A stretch of DNA of 64,000 nt from Burkholderiales bacterium Ga0077544 (GTDB taxonomy: Bacteria > Pseudomonadota > Gammaproteobacteria > Burkholderiales > Burkholderiaceae_D): the NCBI GenBank assembly GCA_001464355.1, contig LNEU01000018.1:124001-188000 (forward strand), read 5' to 3'. Below the pieces are notes generated by a model. The model did no database searches. It saw only the letters and a list, made by a program, of their open reading frames with translations, and was not told where the DNA came from. Shown one piece after another: positions 28,332 to 36,896 of the stretch. The position numbers and the translations under genes are program-made. Every line of letters begins with the position of its first letter. Position 1 is the first letter of the stretch.

Positions 28332-28556
28332 ATGACCTACGAAGAATATCTGGATGAAGTCACTACATTGCTGACTGAAATGTACGATCTGACTGATGCC
28401 GCTGCGATCAAGCATGTGATGCGCGCCCAATCCGCCGATTTTTTTACGTTGCACGATGATGATCCCGCAATGCGTACCCAGGAGCGAGCGGTAGAAGATG
28501 CGAAGACCATTTTCAAGCAGCGCAATGTGTCCAAGCCGGAAATTTTCAAGAAATAA
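28332..28556 (+). CDS. Small hypothetical protein (74 aa)
   Basis: The ATG is preceded by GGAAAAAAG, a usable ribosome-binding site. The product is acidic, begins MTYEEYLDEVTTLLTEMYDL and is predicted to be helical and soluble, with no cysteine cluster or membrane helix. The amino-acid pattern (regular Leu spacing, paired Asp residues) looks like a genuine folded protein. I do not recognise the family. It precedes the methyltransferase gene by about 220 bases on the same strand. Confidence 0.6.
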   Translation: MTYEEYLDEVTTLLTEMYDLTDAAAIKHVMRAQSADFFTLHDDDPAMRTQERAVEDAKTIFKQRNVSKPEIFKK

Positions 28557-28775
28557 AGCACCGCTGTCATTCATCGCACCACTGCAATTCGCCAGTTCAT
28601 GGCCGCAGATCCGGCCAGCGCGTCGCCTTGTATGTTGGCGGGACGGCAATGCCGGTCGCTGTATCAGCCTGGCATTCTTTGAAAAAGCGGAGTTCCATGC
28701 GTTTGCATCCCCGCCTGCACGTTGCAGTTTTCTTATTTCCCCTGTATCTCCCCTGTTTATATCGGTGACGTCTCT

Positions 28776-29897
28776 GTGAGTGAACAATCAATTATCAGCT
28801 GGAACGAAGCGGACACAGAATGCTCTGCGCGCTGGCAGTCCGAGAACAAGTCCGCTGCGCCCAAACGCGTCGTTATTGCCGACGACAAGATGACTGCCGA
28901 TTCAGCCTTCCGACTGGCCAGCGAAGGCAATGCCTTGCTGTGGCGTGGCGATTACCAAAATGCACGGCAGTTGCTGCAGGCTTTGGCGCGACGTACCGAG
29001 CGTAAGCCACGTAAAGCTGCGACTTCACCGCTGGATGCGTTCAATCTGCATAGGCAGGCGCAATCACAGCGCGCTCGTACGCTGGGTATGTTGCTGATAG
29101 AAGTCGGCGCCGATTACACGATAGGTTTGCGCCGTGCACCTGACATCAAGCTTGCCTGCAATGAAGCGTATGGCGCCAGCAGCGGTCCCTTCATCGTCTC
29201 GCTGCGCGAAATACTCGGCTTGATCGGTGCGCATGAATGGCGCAAGAACGGCGTCGAAATTCCCGCATTGAATGAGCGTATCCATCCTCACTACGGGGTG
29301 TTTTCCCCGGTGCGTGGTGAATATTTGAATCTGATTGCCGAAGCACCATTGCCGACGACCAAACTGGCATTCGATATCGGTACCGGCACCGGCGTGATTG
29401 CCGCCTTGCTGGCACAACGTGGTATCGAAAAGGTGATCGCCACCGATCAGGATGCGCGTGCGCTGGCGTGCGCCCGGGAAAATCTGATGCGTCTCGATTT
29501 GCGCGATAGGGTGGACGTGATAGAGGCAGATTTATTTCCAGAGGGAAAAGCCGCGCTGATCGTTTGCAATCCGCCTTGGATACCGGCACGCCCGAATTCA
29601 TCGATCGAATATGCGATCTACGATCCGGATAGCCGCATGTTGCGCGGATTTTTGAATGGCTTGGCAGAACATCTGGAACCTAAAGGCGAGGGCTGGCTGA
29701 TCCTGTCCGATCTCGCAGAACACCTGGGATTGCGTACGCGCGAAGCATTGCAGCAGATGATAGACGGAGCCGGTCTGAAGGTAATCAAGTGCATGGATAT
29801 CAAGCCGACGCATCCACGTGCCGCAGATGAAACTGATCCCTTGCACAGCGCGCGCTCGAAAGAGATCACGTCCTTATGGCGTCTAGCTGCACGCTGA
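28776..29897 (+). CDS. HemK-like class I SAM-dependent methyltransferase
   Basis: This protein of about 373 aa carries the S-adenosylmethionine loop FDIGTGTGVIAALLA, the acidic site VIATDQDARAL, DVIEADLFPEG and the catalytic-type NPPW motif (CNPPWIPARP). NPP(Y/W) marks methyltransferases acting on amide or amino nitrogen, such as PrmC/HemK, RsmC and TrmN6. The ~190-residue N-terminal part, which includes FRLASEGNALLWRGDYQNARQ, is unlike the short helical bundle of PrmC, so the substrate is not assigned. The start is uncertain: I favour the GTG at 28776 (VSEQSIISWNEAD), because the residues before it in the longer ORF look non-coding, but no strong ribosome-binding site marks it. Confidence 0.78.
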   Translation: MSEQSIISWNEADTECSARWQSENKSAAPKRVVIADDKMTADSAFRLASEGNALLWRGDYQNARQLLQALARRTERKPRKAATSPLDAFNLHRQAQSQRARTLGMLLIEVGADYTIGLRRAPDIKLACNEAYGASSGPFIVSLREILGLIGAHEWRKNGVEIPALNERIHPHYGVFSPVRGEYLNLIAEAPLPTTKLAFDIGTGTGVIAALLAQRGIEKVIATDQDARALACARENLMRLDLRDRVDVIEADLFPEGKAALIVCNPPWIPARPNSSIEYAIYDPDSRMLRGFLNGLAEHLEPKGEGWLILSDLAEHLGLRTREALQQMIDGAGLKVIKCMDIKPTHPRAADETDPLHSARSKEITSLWRLAAR

Positions 29898-29964
29898 CCA
29901 AGATAATTTGCCATTCACACATACAAGGAATGGCAGCAATAGAAATTGAAATAGAGGAAATTCG

Positions 29965-30174
29965 ATGAGTAATAAACCATCCCGCACCCTGACTTTCAAA
30001 TGCGCGAAATGCACAAAGTCAGTTCAAGTCTTTTTGCAGAAGGTTTCAGCCTGCTCGCATATCCAGCCGTATCAAGGCATCTGCAGCTGTGGCGAGATTC
30101 GACGTCACGCGACCGGCGGCAAGGATGTGGTGGCATCCTTTGTGGCAACGGGCGAAATCGACCATCACCACTAA
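29965..30174 (+). CDS. Small cysteine-rich (zinc-ribbon-like) protein, unknown
   Basis: This 69-aa product has a good ribosome-binding site (GAGGA, six bases before the ATG). It contains FKCAKCTKSVQVF (CxxC), a further Cys near residue 30 and CSC near residue 41, an arrangement that could bind one zinc ion. It ends in a His cluster (EIDHHH). I do not recognise the family. An 8-bp inverted repeat (TGCCATTC/GAATGGCA) lies in the 67 bases between the methyltransferase stop and this gene. Its stop is only six bases from the convergent dbpA stop. Confidence 0.6.
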   Translation: MSNKPSRTLTFKCAKCTKSVQVFLQKVSACSHIQPYQGICSCGEIRRHATGGKDVVASFVATGEIDHHH

Positions 30175-30180
30175 AAACAA

Positions 30181-31575
30181 TTAACCGTTATCGGTTTCGA
30201 TAAAGCGCATCTTGAAATTACGCCCCTTGATATTGCCATTGCTTAGCTGCGCATAGGCCTTGTCGGCCGCGCGCCTATCGAGCGCCACATAGGTCATGAA
30301 TTCAAACACATTGATCTTGCCGACCTGATCCTTGGTCAGTCCGACATCGCCGGTCAAGGCGCCGAGCAGATCGCCGGGACGCAATTTATCCTTCTTGCCA
30401 CCCATGATGCACAGCGTAACCATAGGTGCATGCAGGTCTGCACCCATGGCTGGTTCAGCCGATTTCAAGTCAAACCATTGTGCCGGCTTGTGCTGATATT
30501 CCTCGATCAGCTTGACCCATTTTTTCTCGTTCGGCGCACACAGACTGAGCGCCAGGCCTTTGTCCTGACCGCGACCGGTACGACCGATGCGATGGATATG
30601 CACTTCGGTATCTTTCGATACATCGACGTTGATGACAGCGCCCAGCGATTGAATATCCAGTCCGCGCGCGGCGACGTCGGTCGCTACTAAAACAGAACAG
30701 CTCTGATTGGCGAACAAGACCAGAATTTCATCGCGTTCGCGTTGTTCCAGTTCACCATATAAAGCCAGCGCGCTAAAACCTTGCTCGCGCAACTCTGCCG
30801 CCAACTCACGACAATGAATCTTGGTATTGCAGAAGGCCAGCGTCGATACCGGACGGTAATGCTTTAACAGCGTGGCGACGGCCGCGTTGCGATCGTCGTA
30901 GCCGACTTCGTAAAAGCGCTGTTCGATCTGATCATCATTGTGTTGCGCTTCGACTTTGACTTCTACCGGTTCACGCAAGAACTCTGCGCTGGCTTTGCGA
31001 ATATCGTCCGGGTAAGTCGCCGAGAACAGCAAGGTCTGGCGACGCGTAGGGCAGGCGCTGACGATGCCAGCGATCTCTTCATAAAAACCCATGTCGACCA
31101 TGCGGTCGGCCTCATCCAGCACCAGCGTCTGCACGGTGGACAGATTAATTGTGTTGCGACTGATGTGGTCGCGCAGGCGGCCCGGGGTGCCGACCACGAT
31201 ATGTGCACCGTGTTCCAGCGACGCGATTTGCGGTCGCATGGGCGCACCGCCGCACAGCGTCAGCACTTTGATGTTGTCGGTAAAGCGGGCCAGGCGGCGC
31301 AATTCATTGGAAACCTGATCCGCCAGTTCGCGTGTCGGGCAAATCACCAGCGCCTGTATTGCAAACCAGGTTGGATTCAACTTCTGCAGCATGCCGATAC
31401 CGAAGGCCGCCGTCTTGCCGCTGCCGGTCTTGGCCTGCGCAATCAAATCACGCAATTGCAAAATGACCGGCAGGCTTTGCGCCTGGATAGGTGTCATCTC
31501 GCGGTACCCCAGTGCGTCGAGATTGCTCAACATGGCGGGTGAAAGAGACAGGCTGGAGAAGGAACTTGGATTCAT
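30181..31575 (-). CDS. dbpA: ATP-dependent RNA helicase DbpA
   Basis: This 464-aa DEAD-box helicase shows all core motifs: the Q-motif near MTPIQAQSLP, AKTGSGKT, PTRELADQV, GTPGRLRDH, DEADRMVDMGF, SAT, and HRIGRTGRG. The C-terminal ~75 residues (MVTLCIMGGKKDKLRPGDLL to GRNFKMRF) form the DbpA RNA-binding domain, which recognises hairpin 92 of 23S rRNA. This distinguishes it from RhlE, SrmB and DeaD. DbpA acts in late 50S-subunit assembly. It is divergent from aceA across 379 bases and convergent with the small cysteine-rich gene. No clear ribosome-binding site precedes the ATG at 31575, but the N-terminus is typical. Confidence 0.94.
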   Translation of the reverse strand: MNPSSFSSLSLSPAMLSNLDALGYREMTPIQAQSLPVILQLRDLIAQAKTGSGKTAAFGIGMLQKLNPTWFAIQALVICPTRELADQVSNELRRLARFTDNIKVLTLCGGAPMRPQIASLEHGAHIVVGTPGRLRDHISRNTINLSTVQTLVLDEADRMVDMGFYEEIAGIVSACPTRRQTLLFSATYPDDIRKASAEFLREPVEVKVEAQHNDDQIEQRFYEVGYDDRNAAVATLLKHYRPVSTLAFCNTKIHCRELAAELREQGFSALALYGELEQRERDEILVLFANQSCSVLVATDVAARGLDIQSLGAVINVDVSKDTEVHIHRIGRTGRGQDKGLALSLCAPNEKKWVKLIEEYQHKPAQWFDLKSAEPAMGADLHAPMVTLCIMGGKKDKLRPGDLLGALTGDVGLTKDQVGKINVFEFMTYVALDRRAADKAYAQLSNGNIKGRNFKMRFIETDNG

Positions 31576-31954
31576 GAGTGGCTAGCGTGATGCAGAAAAG
31601 GACTCGCAGTCTAACAGGCATGGAGCAATAGATGAAAAGCGCGGTGAAAGTTGGCGTGAGCCTACGGTTTTTACAAGTTCAGGCAATCGTCAGTAATTCA
31701 CGTAAAAACAGGCGAAATTTCATGACCGAAGATGCCATACCACATTATGAAAAATTACTATCGCGATGCAGCATATAAAAATTTCAATGAGCAAAATATC
31801 GTTTCATATACAGAAAAACAGAATGTAACCACATGAATATAAACGATTAAATATATTTAAAATATCTTATATAAGACATTGTTGCTCCGCAAAATATCTC
31901 CTATGATTAAGGCAGATTTTCGTTTGTGCACTTATAAAACTTAGGAGACACATC
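31576..31954. promoter_or_regulatory. AT-rich promoter region between dbpA and aceA
   Basis: This region of 379 bases becomes strongly AT-rich from about 31730 (runs such as TTAAATATATTTAAAATATC) before the aceA ribosome-binding site, TAGGAGACACATC-ATG. It probably holds the regulated aceA promoter. I see several TATAAT-like hexamers but cannot choose among them, and no operator of IclR or another known regulator is clear. Confidence 0.5.
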
Positions 31955-33283
<1,329 letters not shown>

Positions 33284-33291
33284 AATGACTG

Positions 33292-33328
33292 CTGCAAGGC
33301 CGAACTTCACAAGAGTGCGGCCTTGCAG
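33292..33328 (+). terminator. Hairpin between aceA and aceB
   Basis: CTGCAAGGCCG pairs perfectly with CGGCCTTGCAG over 11 bp with a 15-base loop, nine bases after the aceA stop. No T-tract follows, so it is more likely an mRNA-stabilising or partial attenuation element that lets aceA exceed aceB than a full terminator. Confidence 0.5.
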
Positions 33329-33445
33329 AGAACAAAACCCGGCATCAAACGAAGCATGAAATCATTTTCACAACGTTAAAACACAATCTTTAAAACTGAT
33401 TTTTATAACTGATTTTCTATAACTAATTAATAGACGGAGACAAGC

Positions 33446-35044
33446 ATGGCAGAGATCACACTAGACATCCCGGCAGGAATCGAGATTGAAGGCGAATTCA
33501 ACGAAGAATACGAACAAGTGTTGACGCCTGATGCCCTAGCGCTGGTCGTTAAATTGAGCCGTGCATTTGAAGCACGCCGGCAGACTTTGCTGCAGATGCG
33601 TGTCGACCGTGCGAAGCGCATCGATGGCGGCGAGCGTCCGGACTTTTTGCCGGAGACCGCACACATCCGTGCCGGCGACTGGCGCATCGCACCGATACCG
33701 GCTGCACTCGAATGCCGTCGCGTCGAAATTACCGGGCCGGTCGATCGCAAGATGGTGATCAATGCATTGAACTGCGGTGCGGATATGTACATGGCCGATT
33801 TTGAAGATGCCAATACGCCTAGCTGGGACAACCAGATTCGCGGCCAGATCAATCTGATCGATGCCGTGCGCAAGACCATTACGCTGGATACCAACGGCAA
33901 GCATTACCAGCTCAATGACAAGCTCGCGACGCTGATGGTGAGACCCCGTGGCTGGCATCTGGATGAAAAACATGTGCTGGTCGATGGCAAGCGCGTGTCC
34001 GGTGGCATCTTCGACTTTGCACTGTTCATGTTCCATAACGCGCATGCATTGCTGGCGAGTGGTGCGGGCCCGTATTTCTACCTGCCCAAACTGGAATCGC
34101 ATCTGGAAGCACGTCTGTGGAACGACATCTTTGTCATGACGCAGCGCGAGATGGGTCTGCCGCAAGGAACCATCAAGGCCACCGTATTGATAGAAACCAT
34201 ACTCGCTGCATTCGAGATGGATGAAATCCTGTATGAACTGAGAGAGCATAGTGCGGGCCTGAATGCAGGGCGCTGGGATTACATTTTCTCGTGCATCAAG
34301 AAGTTCCGGCTCGACAAAAATTTTTGCCTGGCCGATCGCGCCAAAGTAACGATGACGGTTCCGTTCATGCGTTCCTATGCGTTGCTGCTGCTGAAAATCT
34401 GCCATCAACGCGGCGCGCACGCGATGGGCGGCATGGCGGCCTTGATCCCTATCAAAAACGATCCGGTGAAAAATGAAATAGCGATGAACGCTGTGCGTCT
34501 CGACAAAGAGCGCGATGCCATCGATGGCTATGACGGTGGCTGGGTCGCGCATCCGGGTCTGGTCGATCTGGCCATGACGGAATTCAAGAAAGTCCTGGGC
34601 GACAAGCCTAACCAGATAGGCAAATTGCGGCCCGACGTCAGTGTCGCCGCAGCCGACTTGCTGGACTTTCAGCCCGAGAAGCCGATCACCGAAACCGGCC
34701 TGCGTTACAACATCAATGTCGGCATCCATTATCTGGGTAGCTGGCTCGACGGCAATGGCTGCGTACCTATCCATAACTTGATGGAAGACGCCGCCACTGC
34801 AGAAATCAGCCGCTCGCAAGTGTGGCAATGGATACGCTCGGACAAGGGCGTGCTGGAAGACGGCCGCAAGATCACAGTCGAGATGGTGCGCGGCCTTATC
34901 AAGGAAGAGCTGGCCAAGGTCAAGATGTTCGCCCCTAACGGCAACAGTGCTAGCTATGCACGTGCCGCACAGATATTTGAAGAAATGTCGACGGCAGAAT
35001 CGTTTGCGGAATTTTTGACCTTGCCGCTGTACGAAGAAATCTGA
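33446..35044 (+). CDS. aceB: Malate synthase A
   Basis: This 532-aa protein matches malate synthase isoform A (E. coli AceB, about 533 aa). It condenses glyoxylate with acetyl-CoA to give malate. Recognisable blocks are MADFEDANTPSWDNQIRGQINL, VRPRGWHLDEKHV, YFYLPKLESHLEARLWN, AHAMGGMAALIP and the C-terminal NGCVPIHNLMEDAATAEISR with its catalytic Asp region. It is separated from aceA by a 162-base gap with a hairpin and is followed by a rho-independent terminator. The antisense frame is open almost throughout, which I treat as a shadow of this gene. Confidence 0.97.
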   Translation: MAEITLDIPAGIEIEGEFNEEYEQVLTPDALALVVKLSRAFEARRQTLLQMRVDRAKRIDGGERPDFLPETAHIRAGDWRIAPIPAALECRRVEITGPVDRKMVINALNCGADMYMADFEDANTPSWDNQIRGQINLIDAVRKTITLDTNGKHYQLNDKLATLMVRPRGWHLDEKHVLVDGKRVSGGIFDFALFMFHNAHALLASGAGPYFYLPKLESHLEARLWNDIFVMTQREMGLPQGTIKATVLIETILAAFEMDEILYELREHSAGLNAGRWDYIFSCIKKFRLDKNFCLADRAKVTMTVPFMRSYALLLLKICHQRGAHAMGGMAALIPIKNDPVKNEIAMNAVRLDKERDAIDGYDGGWVAHPGLVDLAMTEFKKVLGDKPNQIGKLRPDVSVAAADLLDFQPEKPITETGLRYNINVGIHYLGSWLDGNGCVPIHNLMEDAATAEISRSQVWQWIRSDKGVLEDGRKITVEMVRGLIKEELAKVKMFAPNGNSASYARAAQIFEEMSTAESFAEFLTLPLYEEI

Positions 35045-35067
35045 TCGAAGAAATTTAATTCGGGGGA

Positions 35068-35096
35068 GGGGGCTGCATCGCGCAGTCCCCGTTTTG
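35068..35096 (+). terminator. Rho-independent terminator after aceB
   Basis: GGGGGCTGC pairs with GCAGTCCCC (one G-T wobble) around the loop ATCGC, followed by GTTTT. It starts 24 bases after the aceB stop codon and ends the glyoxylate-shunt transcription unit. Confidence 0.8.
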
Positions 35097-35256
35097 TCCA
35101 TTGACCTTCAAGACGGACGGCAAATCTCTGTTGCTGTGACAGGATTTGCCACTTCGCTTTGCATCTCGTAATGAGATCGCGTCACGTCAAGTCAAGTCAG
35201 CAATGTCGATGCCTAGGAATTGTTTAATTTTAAACCCACAATTTAATTTGGATTTC

Positions 35257-35272
35257 GCCAACTATAATTGGC
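35257..35272 (+). promoter_or_regulatory. Candidate promoter: consensus -10 inside a palindrome
   Basis: A consensus TATAAT (35263-35268) lies in the inverted repeat GCCAA-CTATAA-TTGGC in the otherwise empty 316 bases between aceB and the zinc-ribbon gene. No good -35 is seen 16-18 bases upstream. A protein bound to the palindrome would cover the -10, as autorepressors often do. Confidence 0.4.
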
Positions 35273-35360
35273 AAGCTATTCGTAACAAGATGAAATGAAA
35301 TGTTTCGTTTTTTTCATTACTTTTTTATATAAAACAAGTTTGCCAACTGAGGTAATTGCA

Positions 35361-35963
35361 ATGAAGTGTTGTCAGTGTTCATCGCTAGCAATGTATCAAG
35401 TAACAGTGAAAAATTTCCCGCTGTGTCTAGATTGCTACTTAAAGTTTTCGCAAATTCAGCAACGAGAGCTTGAGAATCATGAGCGCATGGCTAATTTTCA
35501 CATGGATGAAATGTCTGCGGTAACTGGTCTTCCTTCGCTTGGCCCACGTTTTCCTGCTCGTCCTCTACCGGTAATCGTTTCAGGAGTGAGATTGAATAAT
35601 ATTTCTGTAAACAACAGCGTGGTTGGCACCATAAATACTGGCTCTATTGGCAGTGTTGATCAATCTATCTCAGCATTAGTTCAATGTGGAGCCCCCAATG
35701 TGGCTGCCGCAATAAAAGGTCTCTCTGAAGCCGTTCTCCAAAGTAGCGACCTAACGCCAAATCAAAAAAATGAAATAATAGAAAGTCTCAGTGTTCTCGC
35801 AAAAGAGGCTGCGACACCACAAGACCAACGTCGAAATACAGTTGCTGCCGCTTTACTTGAGCGAGCTACGCAGATAACTGCTCTGGCAAACGATGTAGCT
35901 GATATATGCTCTAAGTGGTGGCCAGTTATAGCTGCTTTATTTTCAGGGGCCTCAAATTCCTAA
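35361..35963 (+). CDS. Zinc-ribbon protein with C-terminal helical/hydrophobic region, unknown (gene 1 of accessory pair)
   Basis: This 200-aa protein starts MKCCQCSSLAMYQV. I chose this ATG because GAGG lies about eight bases upstream, whereas the track start at 35295 has none. Cys3/Cys6 and Cys22/Cys25 form two CxxC pairs, so the N-terminus is probably a zinc ribbon. A linker leads to a polar stretch NNISVNNSVVGTINTGS (about residues 78-94), a helical segment, and a C-terminal hydrophobic piece (WWPVIAALF). I recognise no named family, although the INTGS-plus-helices pattern looks like a recurring module of accessory proteins. It is 23 bases from the nuclease-like gene downstream. Base composition is more AT-rich than its neighbours, suggesting transfer. 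Its stop codon sits within CCTAAC, an integron-attC-like core. Confidence 0.65.
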   Translation: MKCCQCSSLAMYQVTVKNFPLCLDCYLKFSQIQQRELENHERMANFHMDEMSAVTGLPSLGPRFPARPLPVIVSGVRLNNISVNNSVVGTINTGSIGSVDQSISALVQCGAPNVAAAIKGLSEAVLQSSDLTPNQKNEIIESLSVLAKEAATPQDQRRNTVAAALLERATQITALANDVADICSKWWPVIAALFSGASNS

Positions 35964-35988
35964 CCGCTCATTAAAGAAAACGTTAGAT
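35957..35988 (+). other. attC-like junction (degenerate integron recombination site)
   Basis: The junction begins TCCTAAC, which contains the first gene's stop codon, continues CGCTCATTAAAG and ends CGTTAGAT, which contains the second gene's ATG. TCCTAAC resembles the attC inverse core RYYYAAC except at its first base, and GTTAGAT fits the core GTTRRRY. At about 32 bases it is shorter than functional attC sites, so it would be a deleted remnant if real. Confidence 0.35.
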
Positions 35989-36697
35989 GTCAGTTACCCT
36001 TCGCCGCATATTTGACGCGCAACCTGCCACTTGGCAAGAACTCGAGTTGTTAGTTGAGAAAGCCTTTGTAGAAATGGGTTATGAAACCCACAGAGGCCAT
36101 GAGTTGAAAACTGTCCGTGGCAAAGTAAAAGTGGATGTATACGCAGTAAAGCGGAGTACCCCAATACCAACGGTCGTTCTATGTGAATGCAAATATTGGG
36201 CAAAGCCCGTAGAACAAAATACTGTATACGGCTTTCGTTCTATCTGTGCTGATGTAGGTGCTCATTTCGGTCTCATTATTTCGCGCGAAGGGTTTCAGTC
36301 GGGGGCAAATGAAACTCGTGAGGCAACAAATGTTCATTTACTCGACTTTAATGCTTTTCAGGAAACGTTCTTTGATGAATGGCGCACAGGAATTTTCATG
36401 AAATTCGCACAAATGAGTGACGTACTAATGCCTCTTATTTACAACCGCTATAGCATCAAAGACGCAACCCTTGAAGCAAAACTTAATGACCTGAATCCAT
36501 TCGTGAAATATGAAATGTTTTTTGGTGAGCGCAGCTTTAGTTCTTACTTCGTCCGGAACGATGATCTTCCCGTCGAACTCACAGATCCGCGAGGACATCC
36601 TAAAGAACTGCGGCGTATGACCATTCGTTCACATCGTGAGTACTTTGAAGTTGCTGCGCAAGGAGCAGAAGATGCGAATAAACATTTTGAGCTCTAA
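35987..36697 (+). CDS. Mrr-like PD-(D/E)XK restriction-endonuclease-domain protein (gene 2 of accessory pair)
   Basis: In this 236-aa protein residues about 15-125 have the Mrr_cat pattern: a helix WQELELLVEKAFVEMGY, then Asp50 in KVDVYAV, Glu67 and Lys69 in LCECKYW (D-ExK triad), and FGLIISREGFQSGANE. Such domains cleave DNA, in Mrr itself methylated DNA. The typical Mrr winged-helix N-terminus is absent. The C-terminal ~110 residues match nothing I know and could be a sensor or partner-binding part. The gene follows the zinc-ribbon gene by 23 bases with a weak ribosome-binding site, so the two are probably co-transcribed. The codon use and AT content set it apart from aceB and hemN on either side. 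A defence or DNA-damage role is inference. Confidence 0.78.
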   Translation: MSVTLRRIFDAQPATWQELELLVEKAFVEMGYETHRGHELKTVRGKVKVDVYAVKRSTPIPTVVLCECKYWAKPVEQNTVYGFRSICADVGAHFGLIISREGFQSGANETREATNVHLLDFNAFQETFFDEWRTGIFMKFAQMSDVLMPLIYNRYSIKDATLEAKLNDLNPFVKYEMFFGERSFSSYFVRNDDLPVELTDPRGHPKELRRMTIRSHREYFEVAAQGAEDANKHFEL

Positions 36698-36712
36698 CAT
36701 TTCGTTTAATAG
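36693..36712 (+). other. attC-like half site after the nuclease gene
   Basis: CTAACATTTCGTTTAATAG includes the nuclease gene's stop codon and resembles the left half of many integron attC sites (CTAACAATTCGTTCAAG type, from memory). No GTTRRRY core was found in the next ~150 bases, so a complete site is not present. Confidence 0.3.
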
Positions 36713-36798
36713 ATGCGTCCAATGGCTAAGTTTTTGGCATTCCTTCATGTTGCGCACTTTTGTAAAATTGGCTGCCGCTCACCCTGACTTACCCATTT

Positions 36799-36812
36799 TT
36801 GATTTGGATCAA
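36799..36812. promoter_or_regulatory. FNR box upstream of hemN
   Basis: TTGATTTGGATCAA is a perfect match to the FNR/ANR consensus TTGAT-N4-ATCAA. A TAGACT hexamer starts 21 bases after it, which fits a class-II activated promoter with FNR centred near -41. The hemN start is about 85 bases downstream. Confidence 0.88.
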
Positions 36813-36896
36813 GATCACCCAACCCCGTCTCCGTAGACTCCACCTGCGGTCGTGACATGTCCTGATTTCGGGGCAGTCGATCGCCGGAACGGGAAA

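Noticed and set aside
33536-35101. 521-aa minus-strand ORF opposite aceB
   Set aside because: It is exactly antisense to malate synthase, matches no family I know and has no ribosome-binding site. Long antisense frames are common opposite high-GC coding sequence.
35361-36697. Calling the accessory pair a type IV restriction system such as Mrr
   Set aside because: The nuclease lacks the Mrr winged helix and has a distinct C-terminus and a partner gene, so a named system would overstate what the sequence shows.
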